A stretch of 64,000 nucleotides of DNA from Candidatus Nitrotoga sp. MKT (GTDB lineage Bacteria; Pseudomonadota; Gammaproteobacteria; Burkholderiales; Gallionellaceae), in the NCBI GenBank assembly GCA_003402345.1, contig QFXH01000001.1, positions 478,846-542,845 on the forward strand, written 5' to 3'. Below, one piece after another: positions 1 through 8,479 of this stretch. The translations under genes and the position numbers were made by a program. The notes under the pieces were generated by a model. It had not been told where the DNA came from. It made no database searches and saw only the letters and a program-made list of their open reading frames with translations. Within the stretch, counting starts at the first letter, position 1, and each line of letters begins with the position of its first letter.

Positions 1-22
1 ATATTGTTTTTCTTATTTGTCA

Positions 23-51
23 TTGACAGAAAATCCTATAACGATTAACTT
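23..51 (+). promoter_or_regulatory. Probable sigma-70 promoter of tRNA-Leu(CAG)
   Basis: A perfect -35 box TTGACA (23-28) is followed after 17 bp by TAACTT (46-51), a weak -10 box. A GC-rich stretch follows immediately, as is usual for stable RNA promoters under stringent control. The tRNA begins 33 bp downstream. Confidence 0.55.
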
Positions 52-84
52 GTGCGCCCTCAAGAAGCAAAGTTTTATTTTATT

Positions 85-169
85 GCCCAGATGGCGGAAT
101 TGGTAGACGCGCACGGTTCAGGTCCGTGTGCCGTAAGGTGTGGAGGTTCGAGTCCTCTTCTGGGCACCA
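85..169 (+). tRNA. tRNA-Leu, anticodon CAG
   Basis: Class II tRNA with a long variable arm. The acceptor arms 85-91 and 159-165 pair fully, the discriminator is A and CCA is encoded. The anticodon loop reads TTCAGGT, giving CAG for leucine codon CUG. The T-arm GGTTCGAGTCC is canonical. A rho-independent terminator follows 36 bp later, so it appears to be a single-gene unit. Confidence 0.97.
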
Positions 170-204
170 CAAAATAAATTATCACTTCTATTCATCATGC
201 ATAG

Positions 205-228
205 AAAATGCCCATCGGGGCATTTTTT
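205..228 (+). terminator. Rho-independent terminator after tRNA-Leu
   Basis: A 9-bp stem (205-213 with 218-226) closes a four-base ATCG loop and runs into a T-tract. It ends the tRNA-Leu transcript. Confidence 0.85.
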
Positions 229-821
229 CATTTATTTTCATATTGGCTAGTGTAATTGTTTTCTCAAAAATTCTTCCGAGAGCTTTACAGGCATTTGCAT
301 AAAAATTCCCAGTAATTTGACATAAAGCGCCTTAAATTATTAATTATTGTATTTAAATACATTTTGTTAATGAATTATATTTGTTTCCATAAATTTTACG
401 CCATGACGTGAAATGCTTTGTTCGATAGAGAACAATAGGAAGAAGTGGGCAGCAGTTAACCCGTCAGAATTAAGATCTTGCAGAACAAAAAATCAAGCGC
501 AAGTTTCGATATACAAAAATACAAAAATATAAAATTTAACTAAAAAGAATAAGCTACAGCTAAATTCTATTTTTGTTAATGATAGCAGGAAAGCTTGATG
601 TCTTGTGAAAAGACGCCGATTCCATTAGTGAAATGGCTAAATAATAATTTTTATTGATCGCTGAGAATGTAAATAGTTGCCCCTAAATAACATACCCAAG
701 TGGAATGTTTATTTATTTTCTGGGGCTAATCAAATACTGAATCATTGTAAAAATTAGCCAGCCAAATTAACTGGATATAGAGCAGAAATACAACTATATT
801 TGAACAGGAACAAAGCTTAAC
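229..821. other. AT-rich intergenic region before cysG
   Basis: No open frame with a ribosome site is visible. The only structure seen is an imperfect inverted repeat at about 679-726 (GCCCC paired with GGGGC, plus AAATAA/ACAT against ATGTTTATTT), about 95 bp upstream of cysG. It could be a leader hairpin or a chance feature of AT-rich DNA. Confidence 0.5.
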
Positions 822-2201
822 ATGGATTTTTTCCCAATTTTTCTAAACCTCAAGGAAAAAAAATGCCTCGTTGTGGGAGGTGGTGACGTTTCCTTTAGAA
901 AAGCTTCCGTGTTGATACAAGCGGGCGCTTTAGTAAAGATAGTATCGCCAGAATTATGCGAAGCTTTTAAAAATATTCCCAATATTGAATATGTTCCAGA
1001 TCGGTTTCAAGCTGCACACCTAAATGGCATTACACTTGTCATTGCCGCCACAGATGAAACCGAAACCAACGAAGCCGTTTCGACCGAAGCAAAAAAAAGA
1101 AACATACCCGTCAATGTGGTCGATAACCCCGATCTCTGCACCTTCATTATGCCCGCAATACTGGATCGCTCTCCCCTTATGGTCGCTTTTTCCACTGGAG
1201 GGGCATCCCCCGTTCTGGCAAGGATTTTAAGAGGCAAGTTAGAAACGCTGATACCGCCAGCATATGGCCACCTAACTGCCTTCGCCGCCAAATTCAGGCA
1301 AACAGTCAAAACACATATCAGCAATTTTAGTAAGCGTCGGATATTTTGGGAGAACGTACTGGAAGGCCCTATTGCTGAGCAAGTTTTTTCGGGCAACGAC
1401 AAATCTGCCGAAACCATGCTACTGGCTATGCTAAAAGACAATAATCATGGCTCAGCCGGTGAAGTATTCCTGGTAGGCGCAGGCCCAGGCGCACCGGATT
1501 TGCTTACCTTCAGAGCATTACGGCTGATGCAAAAGGCGGATGTGGTGCTTTATGACAATCTGGTTTCCAAGCCGGTACTGGAAATGACGCGGCGCGATGC
1601 AGAGAGAATTTTTGTCGGCAAGATGCGCGGCCACCACACGATGCCGCAAGAAAGCATAAACGATCTATTGGTAAGGCTAGCAAAAGAAGGAAAACGGGTC
1701 TTGCGGCTCAAAGGCGGAGATCCCTTCATTTTTGGCCGTGGCGGGGAAGAAATTGAAACGCTGTCCGAGCACAAAATAAATTTCCAGGTCGTGCCGGGTA
1801 TCACCGCTGCCTCCGGTGTTGCGGCCTATGCCGGGATACCGCTCACGCACAGGGATCACGCGCAGTCTTGTATTTTCGTAACGGGCCATCTAAAAGAGGG
1901 TGGCATGGACCTCGATTGGGAAATGTTGGCACGTCCCAATCAGACCGTTGTGGTTTACATGGGCCTGCATGGTCTTGAAATACTATGCTCCAAACTAATA
2001 GCGCATGGCTTGCCGGAATTCACCCCTGCCGCCATCGTGCAACAGGGAACCACACAAAATCAGCGTGTGGTTTGCGGAACTTTAGCTACATTACCAACAG
2101 CAGCAGAAGCTGCCGAGCTTAAAGCCCCTACTTTAATCATCATAGGCGGCGTGGTGAAACTCAGAGACAAACTCTCCTGGTTCGAACCTGATAACACTTA
2201 A
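822..2201 (+). CDS. cysG: Siroheme synthase (trifunctional)
   Basis: Makes sirohaem from uroporphyrinogen III: S-adenosylmethionine-dependent methylation at C2 and C7, NAD-dependent oxidation of precorrin-2, then iron insertion. The N-terminal Met8-like half has an NAD-binding GGGDVSFRK (about 18-26), VDNPDLC near 100 (region of the family's catalytic Asp) and an STGGASP loop near 125. The methyltransferase half starts near residue 210 with VGAGPGAPDLLT, followed by LKGGDPFIFGRGGEE and VPGITAASG. At 459 aa it matches the E. coli enzyme. An AGGAAC site precedes the ATG. It stands alone, so the sulfite or nitrite reductase it supplies lies outside the window. Confidence 0.96.
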   Translation: MDFFPIFLNLKEKKCLVVGGGDVSFRKASVLIQAGALVKIVSPELCEAFKNIPNIEYVPDRFQAAHLNGITLVIAATDETETNEAVSTEAKKRNIPVNVVDNPDLCTFIMPAILDRSPLMVAFSTGGASPVLARILRGKLETLIPPAYGHLTAFAAKFRQTVKTHISNFSKRRIFWENVLEGPIAEQVFSGNDKSAETMLLAMLKDNNHGSAGEVFLVGAGPGAPDLLTFRALRLMQKADVVLYDNLVSKPVLEMTRRDAERIFVGKMRGHHTMPQESINDLLVRLAKEGKRVLRLKGGDPFIFGRGGEEIETLSEHKINFQVVPGITAASGVAAYAGIPLTHRDHAQSCIFVTGHLKEGGMDLDWEMLARPNQTVVVYMGLHGLEILCSKLIAHGLPEFTPAAIVQQGTTQNQRVVCGTLATLPTAAEAAELKAPTLIIIGGVVKLRDKLSWFEPDNT

Positions 2202-2226
2202 GAAACAAATATTTTTGTATGATGGG

Positions 2227-2895
2227 CTACTTGGATTTCAAACGCTTGAATTCCTCTGCTGCTTGCCACAAATACCAAGTAGCTGTTGAGCGATAAGGAC
2301 TCCATGCCAACCCAATTTTGGACAGCTCCTTTGGCAAGGGCTGCTTAGACAGTGACTTCATCACCCGCCAACCTTCGCGCACGCCAAAATCGTCAACGGG
2401 CAAAACATCAGGGCGTTCCAGCGTGAAGATAAGAAACATCTCTACCGTCCAGCGGCCAATACCGCGTAGCGAAACCAGCCGAGAGACCAGCTCTTCATCC
2501 GTCATTGCCAACGCAGCACTTCTGGCGGGCACAATCCCATCCAGAGCCCTCTCCGCGATTCCGCGAACTGTCGTAACTTTGGTAGTAGAGAAGCCACAAG
2601 CGCGCAGTATATTTCCGTCGGTAGCGAGAATGCTCTTTGGTGACGGAAAGGATACATCCGGATAGAGCGCCAAAAATCGATTAAGTATTGCTTCGGCTGC
2701 CCGCGCATGAAGTTGCTGGTGAGCGACTGCCCTAATCAACGCCTCATAGGGTTCACGTTCTGGTTTTGGCTGCAATCCACATCGGCCGACACGAGCAATC
2801 AAATTTGTCCAGTCGGGATCTAAAGCTGTCAGATGCGCAACTGCGGGGCCAAATGGATCAACAACCGTACTGGAGGTGCCTGCCGGCACAATCAT
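2227..2895 (-). CDS. alkA: DNA-3-methyladenine glycosylase II (AlkA-type HhH-GPD)
   Basis: Base excision glycosylase that removes alkylated purines. The helix-hairpin-helix signature LRGIGRW lies at 143-149 and the catalytic aspartate in PVDDFGV near 168-169. At 222 aa it is the short form, without the N-terminal DNA-binding domain of E. coli AlkA (282 aa). Its ATG overlaps the stop of the upstream alkB frame (ATGA, 2892-2895), so the two are an operon with coupled translation. It converges on cysG with a 25-bp gap. Confidence 0.9.
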   Translation of the reverse strand: MIVPAGTSSTVVDPFGPAVAHLTALDPDWTNLIARVGRCGLQPKPEREPYEALIRAVAHQQLHARAAEAILNRFLALYPDVSFPSPKSILATDGNILRACGFSTTKVTTVRGIAERALDGIVPARSAALAMTDEELVSRLVSLRGIGRWTVEMFLIFTLERPDVLPVDDFGVREGWRVMKSLSKQPLPKELSKIGLAWSPYRSTATWYLWQAAEEFKRLKSK

Positions 2896-3561
2896 AGAGC
2901 CTTCCTGAACGTCAGGTTGATACGCTTGCGGCCAAGGATAGGATGATATCCTTCCAAGAGTGGAGCAATGCCGTGAAAATTAAATCTGGCGGGTCCACCC
3001 CAAACCACTACATCACCGTGTACAAGTTGATAGCGCTTTGGTCGAATGGTGCGACTTAATCCACCGAACAAAAACACCGCAGGTAGGCCAAGGGAAACTG
3101 AGACAATCGGGGCTGACTCGTCGCGCTCATTCTTGTCCTGATGCAAGGATAATCGAGCACCTGGTTCGTAACAGTTAATCCAACAGGCATCTGGCAGGAA
3201 ATTCTCATACCCGGCGCGCATGGCCGCCCTCCTCGCTATGTCCATGAATGTTTCAGGCAAAGCTGGCCATGGACGATCCAGTTTCTGGATCGATAACATC
3301 ATAGCGATATCCGCTACGATTTGTTATCCAGCCGACCTGGCCGCAATTGCTCATTGCCACCGACATTCGAAAACCTCCTGGGGTAATCATGTGACGAAAA
3401 GGCGATTGAGCAACGACCTTTTCTAGTGCACTCATCAAGTCAGCATCCACATTTTTGGCAAAGCCGCGCAACAAAAATGCGCCGTCATCAAGACAAATCT
3501 GTTGCAGATTGAGATCTGACAGACCATCAAAAAGATCGGCATTCATACTTAGTGTCTGCAA
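2892..3561 (-). pseudogene. alkB: alkB, Fe(II)/2-oxoglutarate DNA repair dioxygenase, single frameshift
   Basis: AlkB oxidatively demethylates 1-methyladenine and 3-methylcytosine. The protein is split over two frames. The first (start 3561) holds QSPFRHMITPGGFRMSVAM and the NCGQVGW segment and stops after IDPETGSSMASFA. The second resumes with RPWPALPETF and carries LSLHQD (the HxD iron ligands), GDVVVWGG, FHGIAPL (distal His) and NLTFR. Joining them at about 3276 by dropping one base gives a full-length AlkB with all iron and 2-oxoglutarate residues. It is therefore a one-base insertion: a young pseudogene or a sequencing error. The downstream alkA is intact and overlaps. Confidence 0.88.
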
Positions 3562-4054
3562 GAAAATCGCTGTTTTTAAAAAAGCATCCTTCCTGAATTT
3601 TCAGTACGTGTTCCACAATTTTTTATTTTCCTGTTACAAAATCGTTAATATATATGATTCTGGGTGATCGCAATTCTCCGATTGTAAAATCAGGCCTAAA
3701 GAAATTTCGTGTTGCTTCTGCGGGTTTTGCACTACGCGTATCTTCTGTTTCTTCAATCCAAAATATCACGATGTGTGACATCCTGGAATAGAACTTTAGC
3801 GCAAAAATAGCGAATAAATTTTAGCTTTTTGAAGATCACGGATTCAAGTTCGAAGTGCAACAGCCAGTGGTTACTTGATGTAGCGTAGCTTGGACAATAA
3901 TTGCTCTCTGTAGTTTTCAATTGTTCTTGTCATAAATTTTTAGTTTAAACTAGCATAGTTACGTGTGGCTCGGAGTAGCATATATCTCCTTTCACGAGAA
4001 ATATAAGTCTGAAGTGTCAAGATTCATTAAACAAACGGTAAGGATAATCAACCC
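3562..4054. other. Intergenic region with start of duplicated block
   Basis: No gene seen. From 3816 onward the sequence is the 5' part of a block repeated at 4727, so most of the upstream region of the first midcut-by-XrtH-like gene was duplicated with it. The segment just before 4055 has a GGTAAGGAT ribosome-site candidate. Confidence 0.6.
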
Positions 4055-4342
4055 ATGATTCGACATACTCAAAAACTAACACACATAACTCCCGCACTAG
4101 CCGCCATCCTGCCTGGCGCCGATGCCATAGGCGCGCCTATTGGAACCATTACCTATGGACCTGTAGCGCAATCGATTCCCACCCTGTCTGGATTTATGCT
4201 TGTGATTCTAGGATTGTTATTTGCAGTATTAGCTTTTCGTGTACTCAGAGCTCATTCGGCCAGTAAACCACTTGCATCCACTGTAGCTGTGGGGGTTTTG
4301 ATCGTGGGTGCAGCCTCCGGAAATCAACTCATCCAGAATGCA
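3816..4342 (+). repeat. Tandem duplication, copy A
   Basis: This block covers the upstream region and first ~95 codons of the first midcut-by-XrtH-like gene. It aligns by eye along its whole length with 4727-5272. Landmarks are TTTTAGCTTTTTGAAGATC, TTCAAGTTCGAAGTGCAAC, TTGGACAA and TGCTCTCT in the leader, and an almost unchanged TM-coding segment. Confidence 0.85.
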
Positions 4343-4630
4343 CAGGCAGTAATTCTTCCCCCACCCCCACCTTTATTCTTCAGTAACCCGGCCGGTGGTA
4401 TCCTCAACGTACTTTCTCCCGGAGAGTTCCCGATTTTGAATAACAGCGGCCAGCCCCAACGGATCACAAGCATGACAGCATCTCCGCTATTCGTGGACAA
4501 TCCAACTTCTCAACAACCTAGGTGTACCGTAGGGTTGTCAGTGCAGAATAACTCCACCTGCTATATGAATTTTACTTTTGATGGACCTTCCCCTCCTTAT
4601 GTTCCTGGTGCTCCTGTTCCGCCAGCATAA
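4055..4630 (+). CDS. Midcut-by-XrtH-like surface protein, copy 1
   Basis: Predicted exported protein of 191 aa with a signal-like N-terminus ending near GADAIGA. A segment with IPTLSGFMLVILGLL followed by FRVLRAH (about 48-72) resembles the IPTL sorting motif normally found at the C-terminus of exosortase H substrates. Here it lies mid-protein, followed by another hydrophobic stretch, a poly-Pro linker and a ~90-aa C-terminal domain with two Cys. That arrangement matches the midcut-by-XrtH family. Family assignment is from motif recognition. No exosortase gene is in the window. A shorter paralogue follows 268 bp downstream. Confidence 0.72.
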   Translation: MIRHTQKLTHITPALAAILPGADAIGAPIGTITYGPVAQSIPTLSGFMLVILGLLFAVLAFRVLRAHSASKPLASTVAVGVLIVGAASGNQLIQNAQAVILPPPPPLFFSNPAGGILNVLSPGEFPILNNSGQPQRITSMTASPLFVDNPTSQQPRCTVGLSVQNNSTCYMNFTFDGPSPPYVPGAPVPPA

Positions 4631-4726
4631 CAGGCCATGGTAAATGTCATCATCGCCAACAGCGCCCAGATTTTACTGGGGACAGTATTTGGTGGTGTGG
4701 CGTTTGTAATGCTGATTGAATCCGTT

Positions 4727-5272
4727 AAATTTTAGCTTTTTGAAGATCGCAAATTCAAGTTCGAAGTGCAACAACCATTGGTTGCCACGTGCAGCACAGT
4801 TTGGACAAAAACTGCTCTCTATGGTTTCGAATTATTCTTGCACAAATCATGATTTTTATGTTTAACTTAAATCAGTTACATGTGGCTCAGAATAGCATTT
4901 GCTCGTTGCACGAGAAATTATAGATACTTTAAGTATCAAGATATTTTTACAATACAACGATAATGATAATAACCCCATTATTCAGCATACTAAAAAGCTA
5001 ATATACATAGCTCTCACACTAGCCTCCATGCTGTCTGGTGCCGATGCCATAGTTGGCTCGCCTCTAAGCGGAACCATTGTCTATGGGACTGTACCGCGGT
5101 CGATTCCCACCTTGTCCGGATTTATGCTCGTGATTCTCGGATTGTTATTTGCCGTATTGGCTTTTCGTGTACTCCGAGCTCATTCGGCCAGTAAAGCGCT
5201 AGCATCGATTGTGGCTGTTGGAGTTTTGGTTCTGGGTGCGGCGTCTGGAAGTAAGCTCATCCAGCAAGCGTA
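4727..5272 (+). repeat. Tandem duplication, copy B
   Basis: Second copy of the block at 3816-4342, diverged in the leader but strongly conserved across the IPTL/TM coding part. It ends where the second gene stops. The C-terminal domain of copy 1 has no counterpart here. Confidence 0.85.
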
Positions 5273-5273
5273 G
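4899..5273 (+). CDS. Midcut-by-XrtH-like protein, copy 2, C-terminally short and start uncertain
   Basis: Paralogue of the preceding gene: GADAIVG, IPTLSGFMLVILGLL, FRVLRAHSASK and a second hydrophobic stretch align residue for residue, then the frame ends at LIQQA without the poly-Pro linker or the C-terminal domain. The codon matching the ATG of copy 1 is ATT (4977), and the GGTAAGGAT ribosome-site candidate of copy 1 is lost. The ATG at 4899 lies in sequence that is untranslated leader in copy 1, so it is probably not the native start. This is likely a decaying duplicate, unless it initiates at ATT. It could alternatively serve as a membrane stub. Confidence 0.55.
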   Translation: MLVAREIIDTLSIKIFLQYNDNDNNPIIQHTKKLIYIALTLASMLSGADAIVGSPLSGTIVYGTVPRSIPTLSGFMLVILGLLFAVLAFRVLRAHSASKALASIVAVGVLVLGAASGSKLIQQA

Positions 5274-5320
5274 CCTGGGCTAATTTAGGTTGGCGCTGAG
5301 CTTGTGAAATCCAACATCAC
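5273..5320 (+). repeat. 48-bp direct repeat flanking the Rhs cassette, left copy
   Basis: Starts GCCTGGGCTAA and contains TTGGCGCTGAGCTTG then CCAACATCAC. It matches 7006-7053 at about 42 of 48 positions. GTTGG and CCAAC ends can pair, as in REP-type elements. Confidence 0.8.
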
Positions 5321-5337
5321 AGCGAGCAAATAAACAC

Positions 5338-6501
5338 ATGCGTTACCCCCATGCCACCTCAACTACAGCAACGGCACACAACCAAAGCTACGCCTACGAC
5401 GCCACCGGAAACCGTAAACAACGGAGCACTTACGGCACCGTCAATGGAATAGAACAACAGACCGCTACACAAACGTTGACCACCGCTGCCGACAGTAACA
5501 GAATGCTGCAGAACGACAGCTGGACAATGATACTGAGTGACGCCGCAGGCAACACCCTGCGGCAATCCCAAAACCTCGTTTACGCTTACAACGGCCAAGG
5601 CCGTCTGAACGAAGTACGCAACCCAACCAACCTCTATGCCAACTATAGCTACAACACCCTGGGTCAACGAACCCTCAAACGGATCTTCAGCGCCAACAAC
5701 GCGGTCACGCCCACCGCCACTTACAGCTACCTATATGGAACCGATGGTCAACTGCTTGGACAAAAGACCTACAACTCGGCTGGCAAACCCAGCAAAGCGC
5801 AATACTGGGTCTGGCTCGGCGGCCAGCCGATTGCCGGAATAGAATTGGAGTTCAGCGGTAAAGGCGCGGTCAGCAAAACCAGCCAGTACTACCTGCACAG
5901 CGACCACCTGAATACTCCACGCATGGCCATCAACCAGAGCCAGACCCTGTTGTGGAGCTGGAATAGCGACGCCTTTGGAACTGGCGGTGTTAATGGCAAC
6001 ACGCATGGCAATAAAGCCTCCCTCGACATGCCCCTGCGCTTTCCTGGCCAGCTTTATGATGCCCACACAGCCATGAACTACAATTACTTCAGGGACTACG
6101 ATCCCAATACTGGGCGGTATATCCAGAGTGATCCGATTGGGCTTCAAGGGGGGATTAATACCTATAACTATGTGGGGGAAAATCCGATCAACAAGGTTGA
6201 TCCGACAGGGTTATATTATTTTCAACAGCCATGGCAAGCAGCTGATCCTATCGTAGGCCGGGATAATACGATTATCCCTCCTGGTGGACCGATAAGCTCT
6301 TTCATTGAAAAATATGTACCAGCGGGACGAACCCTTGCTGAAATACATGACCCGCTTGTCGACGCGCTTAAACGCGCGGGATTGCCTGATGTTATTGCCA
6401 ATATTCCAACCATGCCTGCAACGTATGTTGCAGCATCCTATCTAGAGCTCCTGCGATTTTTTGGTTTTGCAGAGCAACCCAAACCGATATGCACACGTTG
6501 A
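5338..6501 (+). CDS. Orphan Rhs core fragment with C-terminal tip
   Basis: Partial Rhs/YD-repeat protein. Repeats such as YDATGNR and YNGQGRLNEV occupy the first ~110 residues. The Rhs-associated core follows (YYLHSDHLNTPRMA, FPGQLYDAHTAMNYNYFRDYDPNTGRY, SDPIGLQGG, NPINKVDPTGL near 290). The last ~94 residues are a variable tip of the sort that carries toxins in Rhs proteins; it contains HDPLVDALKRAGLPDVIANIPTM. I do not recognise its activity. The thousand-residue N-terminal part of a normal Rhs protein is missing, and the ATG at 5338 has no ribosome site, so this looks like a displaced or silent tip cassette. Confidence 0.82.
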   Translation: MRYPHATSTTATAHNQSYAYDATGNRKQRSTYGTVNGIEQQTATQTLTTAADSNRMLQNDSWTMILSDAAGNTLRQSQNLVYAYNGQGRLNEVRNPTNLYANYSYNTLGQRTLKRIFSANNAVTPTATYSYLYGTDGQLLGQKTYNSAGKPSKAQYWVWLGGQPIAGIELEFSGKGAVSKTSQYYLHSDHLNTPRMAINQSQTLLWSWNSDAFGTGGVNGNTHGNKASLDMPLRFPGQLYDAHTAMNYNYFRDYDPNTGRYIQSDPIGLQGGINTYNYVGENPINKVDPTGLYYFQQPWQAADPIVGRDNTIIPPGGPISSFIEKYVPAGRTLAEIHDPLVDALKRAGLPDVIANIPTMPATYVAASYLELLRFFGFAEQPKPICTR

Positions 6502-6935
6502 CACAAAAAAATCCATTACGTTTGGCATGGCTACTGGCTCTATCGGTCACATTGTCCTGCCCATGCGCGACTAATGCGGCTCCGAGAAATAATGATCTCA
6601 GAATCGGCCAAAAATACGAAATCGTCGGGGAACTCTATGCTCACAGTATCTGTGATGATCGCTACTGTAGGGAAGTGACAATCATCGATTTGGTTCCGCT
6701 TCGGCTTAGAGGTCCTGAAATATTTTCGCGGCAATTAGTTCCTGTAGGTAGCGTACTAACCGTGGTCGACAAAGCACCAAAGAAGTTCCTTGCTTTTCTC
6801 TACCCTGATCGATATGTTGTTCGTGTCAATACAATAAAATCGCCAGTAGGAATTCCTGTAATTATTGACCTCTCTCGCGGAATTGAAGGTAAATCGACTG
6901 CGCTAAATCCACTAATTTTCAAGCCCCTATTCTGA
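6489..6935 (+). CDS. Secreted small protein, candidate immunity partner of the Rhs tip
   Basis: 148 aa with a Sec signal peptide (hydrophobic LAWLLALSVTLSCPC, cleavage near NAA-APR) and a ~117-aa mature domain carrying CDDRYC and several beta-strand-like segments. No family recognised. Its start overlaps the last 13 bp of the Rhs tip gene. This is the position normally taken by an immunity gene. A signal peptide would put the protein in the periplasm, which fits protection against a toxin acting there. The immunity role is an inference from position only. Confidence 0.6.
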   Translation: MHTLTQKNPLRLAWLLALSVTLSCPCATNAAPRNNDLRIGQKYEIVGELYAHSICDDRYCREVTIIDLVPLRLRGPEIFSRQLVPVGSVLTVVDKAPKKFLAFLYPDRYVVRVNTIKSPVGIPVIIDLSRGIEGKSTALNPLIFKPLF

Positions 6936-7005
6936 ATCCGGGGAATTACAGAGTGATCCTATTAAACTCGGTTCGCTGCTGGCGGGTTACTGCTATAGCA
7001 AGTGT

Positions 7006-7053
7006 GCCTGGGCTAGCGTAGGTTGGCGCTGAGCTTGCGAAGCCCAACATCAC
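7006..7053 (+). repeat. 48-bp direct repeat flanking the Rhs cassette, right copy
   Basis: Same orientation as 5273-5320, GCCTGGGCTAG followed by the shared TTGGCGCTGAGCTTG and CCAACATCAC. Together the two enclose the Rhs tip and its partner. Confidence 0.8.
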
Positions 7054-7136
7054 AAGGGAATGAACATGGGGAGACCTCAGAGTCTGCCCGCATCTAAAAC
7101 TTAGTTTTACAATGCATGCTTGAAGCAAGCCCAAAG

Positions 7137-8348
7137 CTACCACCCTGATTCGCGTTCCGGTGTTGCCGTAATCTTGTGTATGCTTAAATCAGAACCATTG
7201 AATTCTTCTTCCGCACTCAGTCGAATACCGACGGTTTTTTTCAGAAGAAAATAGACTAAAAAACCACCGCCAAATGCAATGGCGATACCCAGCAGCGTAC
7301 CGATCATTTGTGCCATAAAACTGACTCCACCAAGCCCTCCCAGTGCCTTTAACCCGAAGATGCCTGCTGCGATACCGCCCCACGCGCCACATAATCCATG
7401 AAGCGGCCAAACACCGAGCACGTCATCGATTTTCCACCGGTTCTGCGTTAACGTGAACATCCAAACGAACAACCCGCCCGCAATGCCGCCGGTCACCAAT
7501 GCGCCTAAGGGGTGCATCACATCCGAACCAGCGCATACGGCTACCAACCCGGCCAGCGGGCCGTTATGTACGAAGCCGGGGTCGTTTTTGCCAACAAAAA
7601 GTGCAACCAGCGTGCCGCCCACCATTGCCATCAGCGAGTTAACTGCAACCAGGCCACTAATTTTGCCTATCTCTTGCGCTGACATGACATTAAAACCGAA
7701 CCAGCCAACAGTAAGAATCCATGCGCCTAATGCAAGAAAAGGGATGCTGGAAGGTGGATGTGCCGCGATGCGCCCTTCCTTGGTATAGCGTCCGCGTCTC
7801 GCACCGAGCAATAAAACGGCTGCCAACGCTATCCAGCCTCCAACTGCATGCACTACAACAGAACCGGCAAAATCGTGGAACTCCGCGCCAAAATTGATTT
7901 GCAGCCAACTCTGCACACCAAAGCGATGGTTCCAGGCGATGCCTTCAAAAAAGGGATAAATAAAGCCGACCAACACAAAGGTGGCGGCTAGCTGCGGATT
8001 GAATTTGGCACGCTCTGCCATACCACCGGAAATAATAGCGGGAATAGCTGCGGCAAAGGTAAGAAGAAAGAAAAATTTGATCAGTTCATAACCATTTTTC
8101 TGCGCTAACTGTTCAGCATCGGTGAAAAAATTAACACCGTAGGCGATGCCATAACCGATAAAAAAATATGCCAGCGTGGAAATACCGAAATCAGTGAGAA
8201 TTTTCACCAATGCATTTACCTGATTTTTCTTGCGCACCGTACCCAATTCAAGAAAAGCAAACCCTGCGTGCATCGCAAGAACCATGATAGCGCCGAGCAA
8301 AATAAACAACGCGTCACTACCCGTTTTCAGGCTTCCAATATTTTCCAT
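7137..8348 (-). CDS. amt: Ammonium transporter, Amt family
   Basis: Inner membrane trimeric channel that moves ammonium/ammonia. The 403-aa protein has about 11 membrane segments. The pore histidines are H167 (VVVHAVGG) and H317 (WPLHGLCGAWG), matching the twin histidines of E. coli AmtB. AERAKF and FEGIAWNH motifs are also present. There is no obvious cleaved signal peptide. A GGAG site lies just before the ATG. No glnK gene is next to it. Upstream DNA carries a sigma-54 promoter and an NtrC-type site (separate entries), so expression should rise in nitrogen limitation. Confidence 0.95.
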   Translation of the reverse strand: MENIGSLKTGSDALFILLGAIMVLAMHAGFAFLELGTVRKKNQVNALVKILTDFGISTLAYFFIGYGIAYGVNFFTDAEQLAQKNGYELIKFFFLLTFAAAIPAIISGGMAERAKFNPQLAATFVLVGFIYPFFEGIAWNHRFGVQSWLQINFGAEFHDFAGSVVVHAVGGWIALAAVLLLGARRGRYTKEGRIAAHPPSSIPFLALGAWILTVGWFGFNVMSAQEIGKISGLVAVNSLMAMVGGTLVALFVGKNDPGFVHNGPLAGLVAVCAGSDVMHPLGALVTGGIAGGLFVWMFTLTQNRWKIDDVLGVWPLHGLCGAWGGIAAGIFGLKALGGLGGVSFMAQMIGTLLGIAIAFGGGFLVYFLLKKTVGIRLSAEEEFNGSDLSIHKITATPERESGW

Positions 8349-8384
8349 TTTTTACTCCATGTATGAACCAGCCCTGCGGTTACA

Positions 8385-8400
8385 TGCAAATTTCGTTCCA
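8385..8400 (-). promoter_or_regulatory. Sigma-54 (-24/-12) promoter of amt
   Basis: On the minus strand the sequence is TGGAACGAAATTTGCA. The -24 GG and -12 GC are separated by exactly 10 bp, as the sigma-54 consensus requires; one consensus C is A. The predicted start site lies about 25 bp before the amt ATG. Confidence 0.75.
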
Positions 8401-8462
8401 CTTTTATTGTGTCTTGATTTACATATATATTCCTGCATAACTAATATCCACACATGAATACA

Positions 8463-8479
8463 TTCACCAATCTGGTGCA
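8463..8479 (-). promoter_or_regulatory. NtrC binding site upstream of amt
   Basis: Minus strand TGCACCAGATTGGTGAA is a near-perfect match to the palindromic NtrC consensus (TGCACC, 5-bp centre, GGTGCA). It sits about 60-95 bp upstream of the sigma-54 promoter, the usual enhancer distance. A second, weaker half-site cluster overlaps at 8474-8490. Confidence 0.7.

Noticed and set aside
4899..4976. N-terminal 26 codons of the second midcut-by-XrtH-like gene as a true coding extension
   Set aside because: The same positions are untranslated leader in copy 1; the open frame is probably fortuitous.
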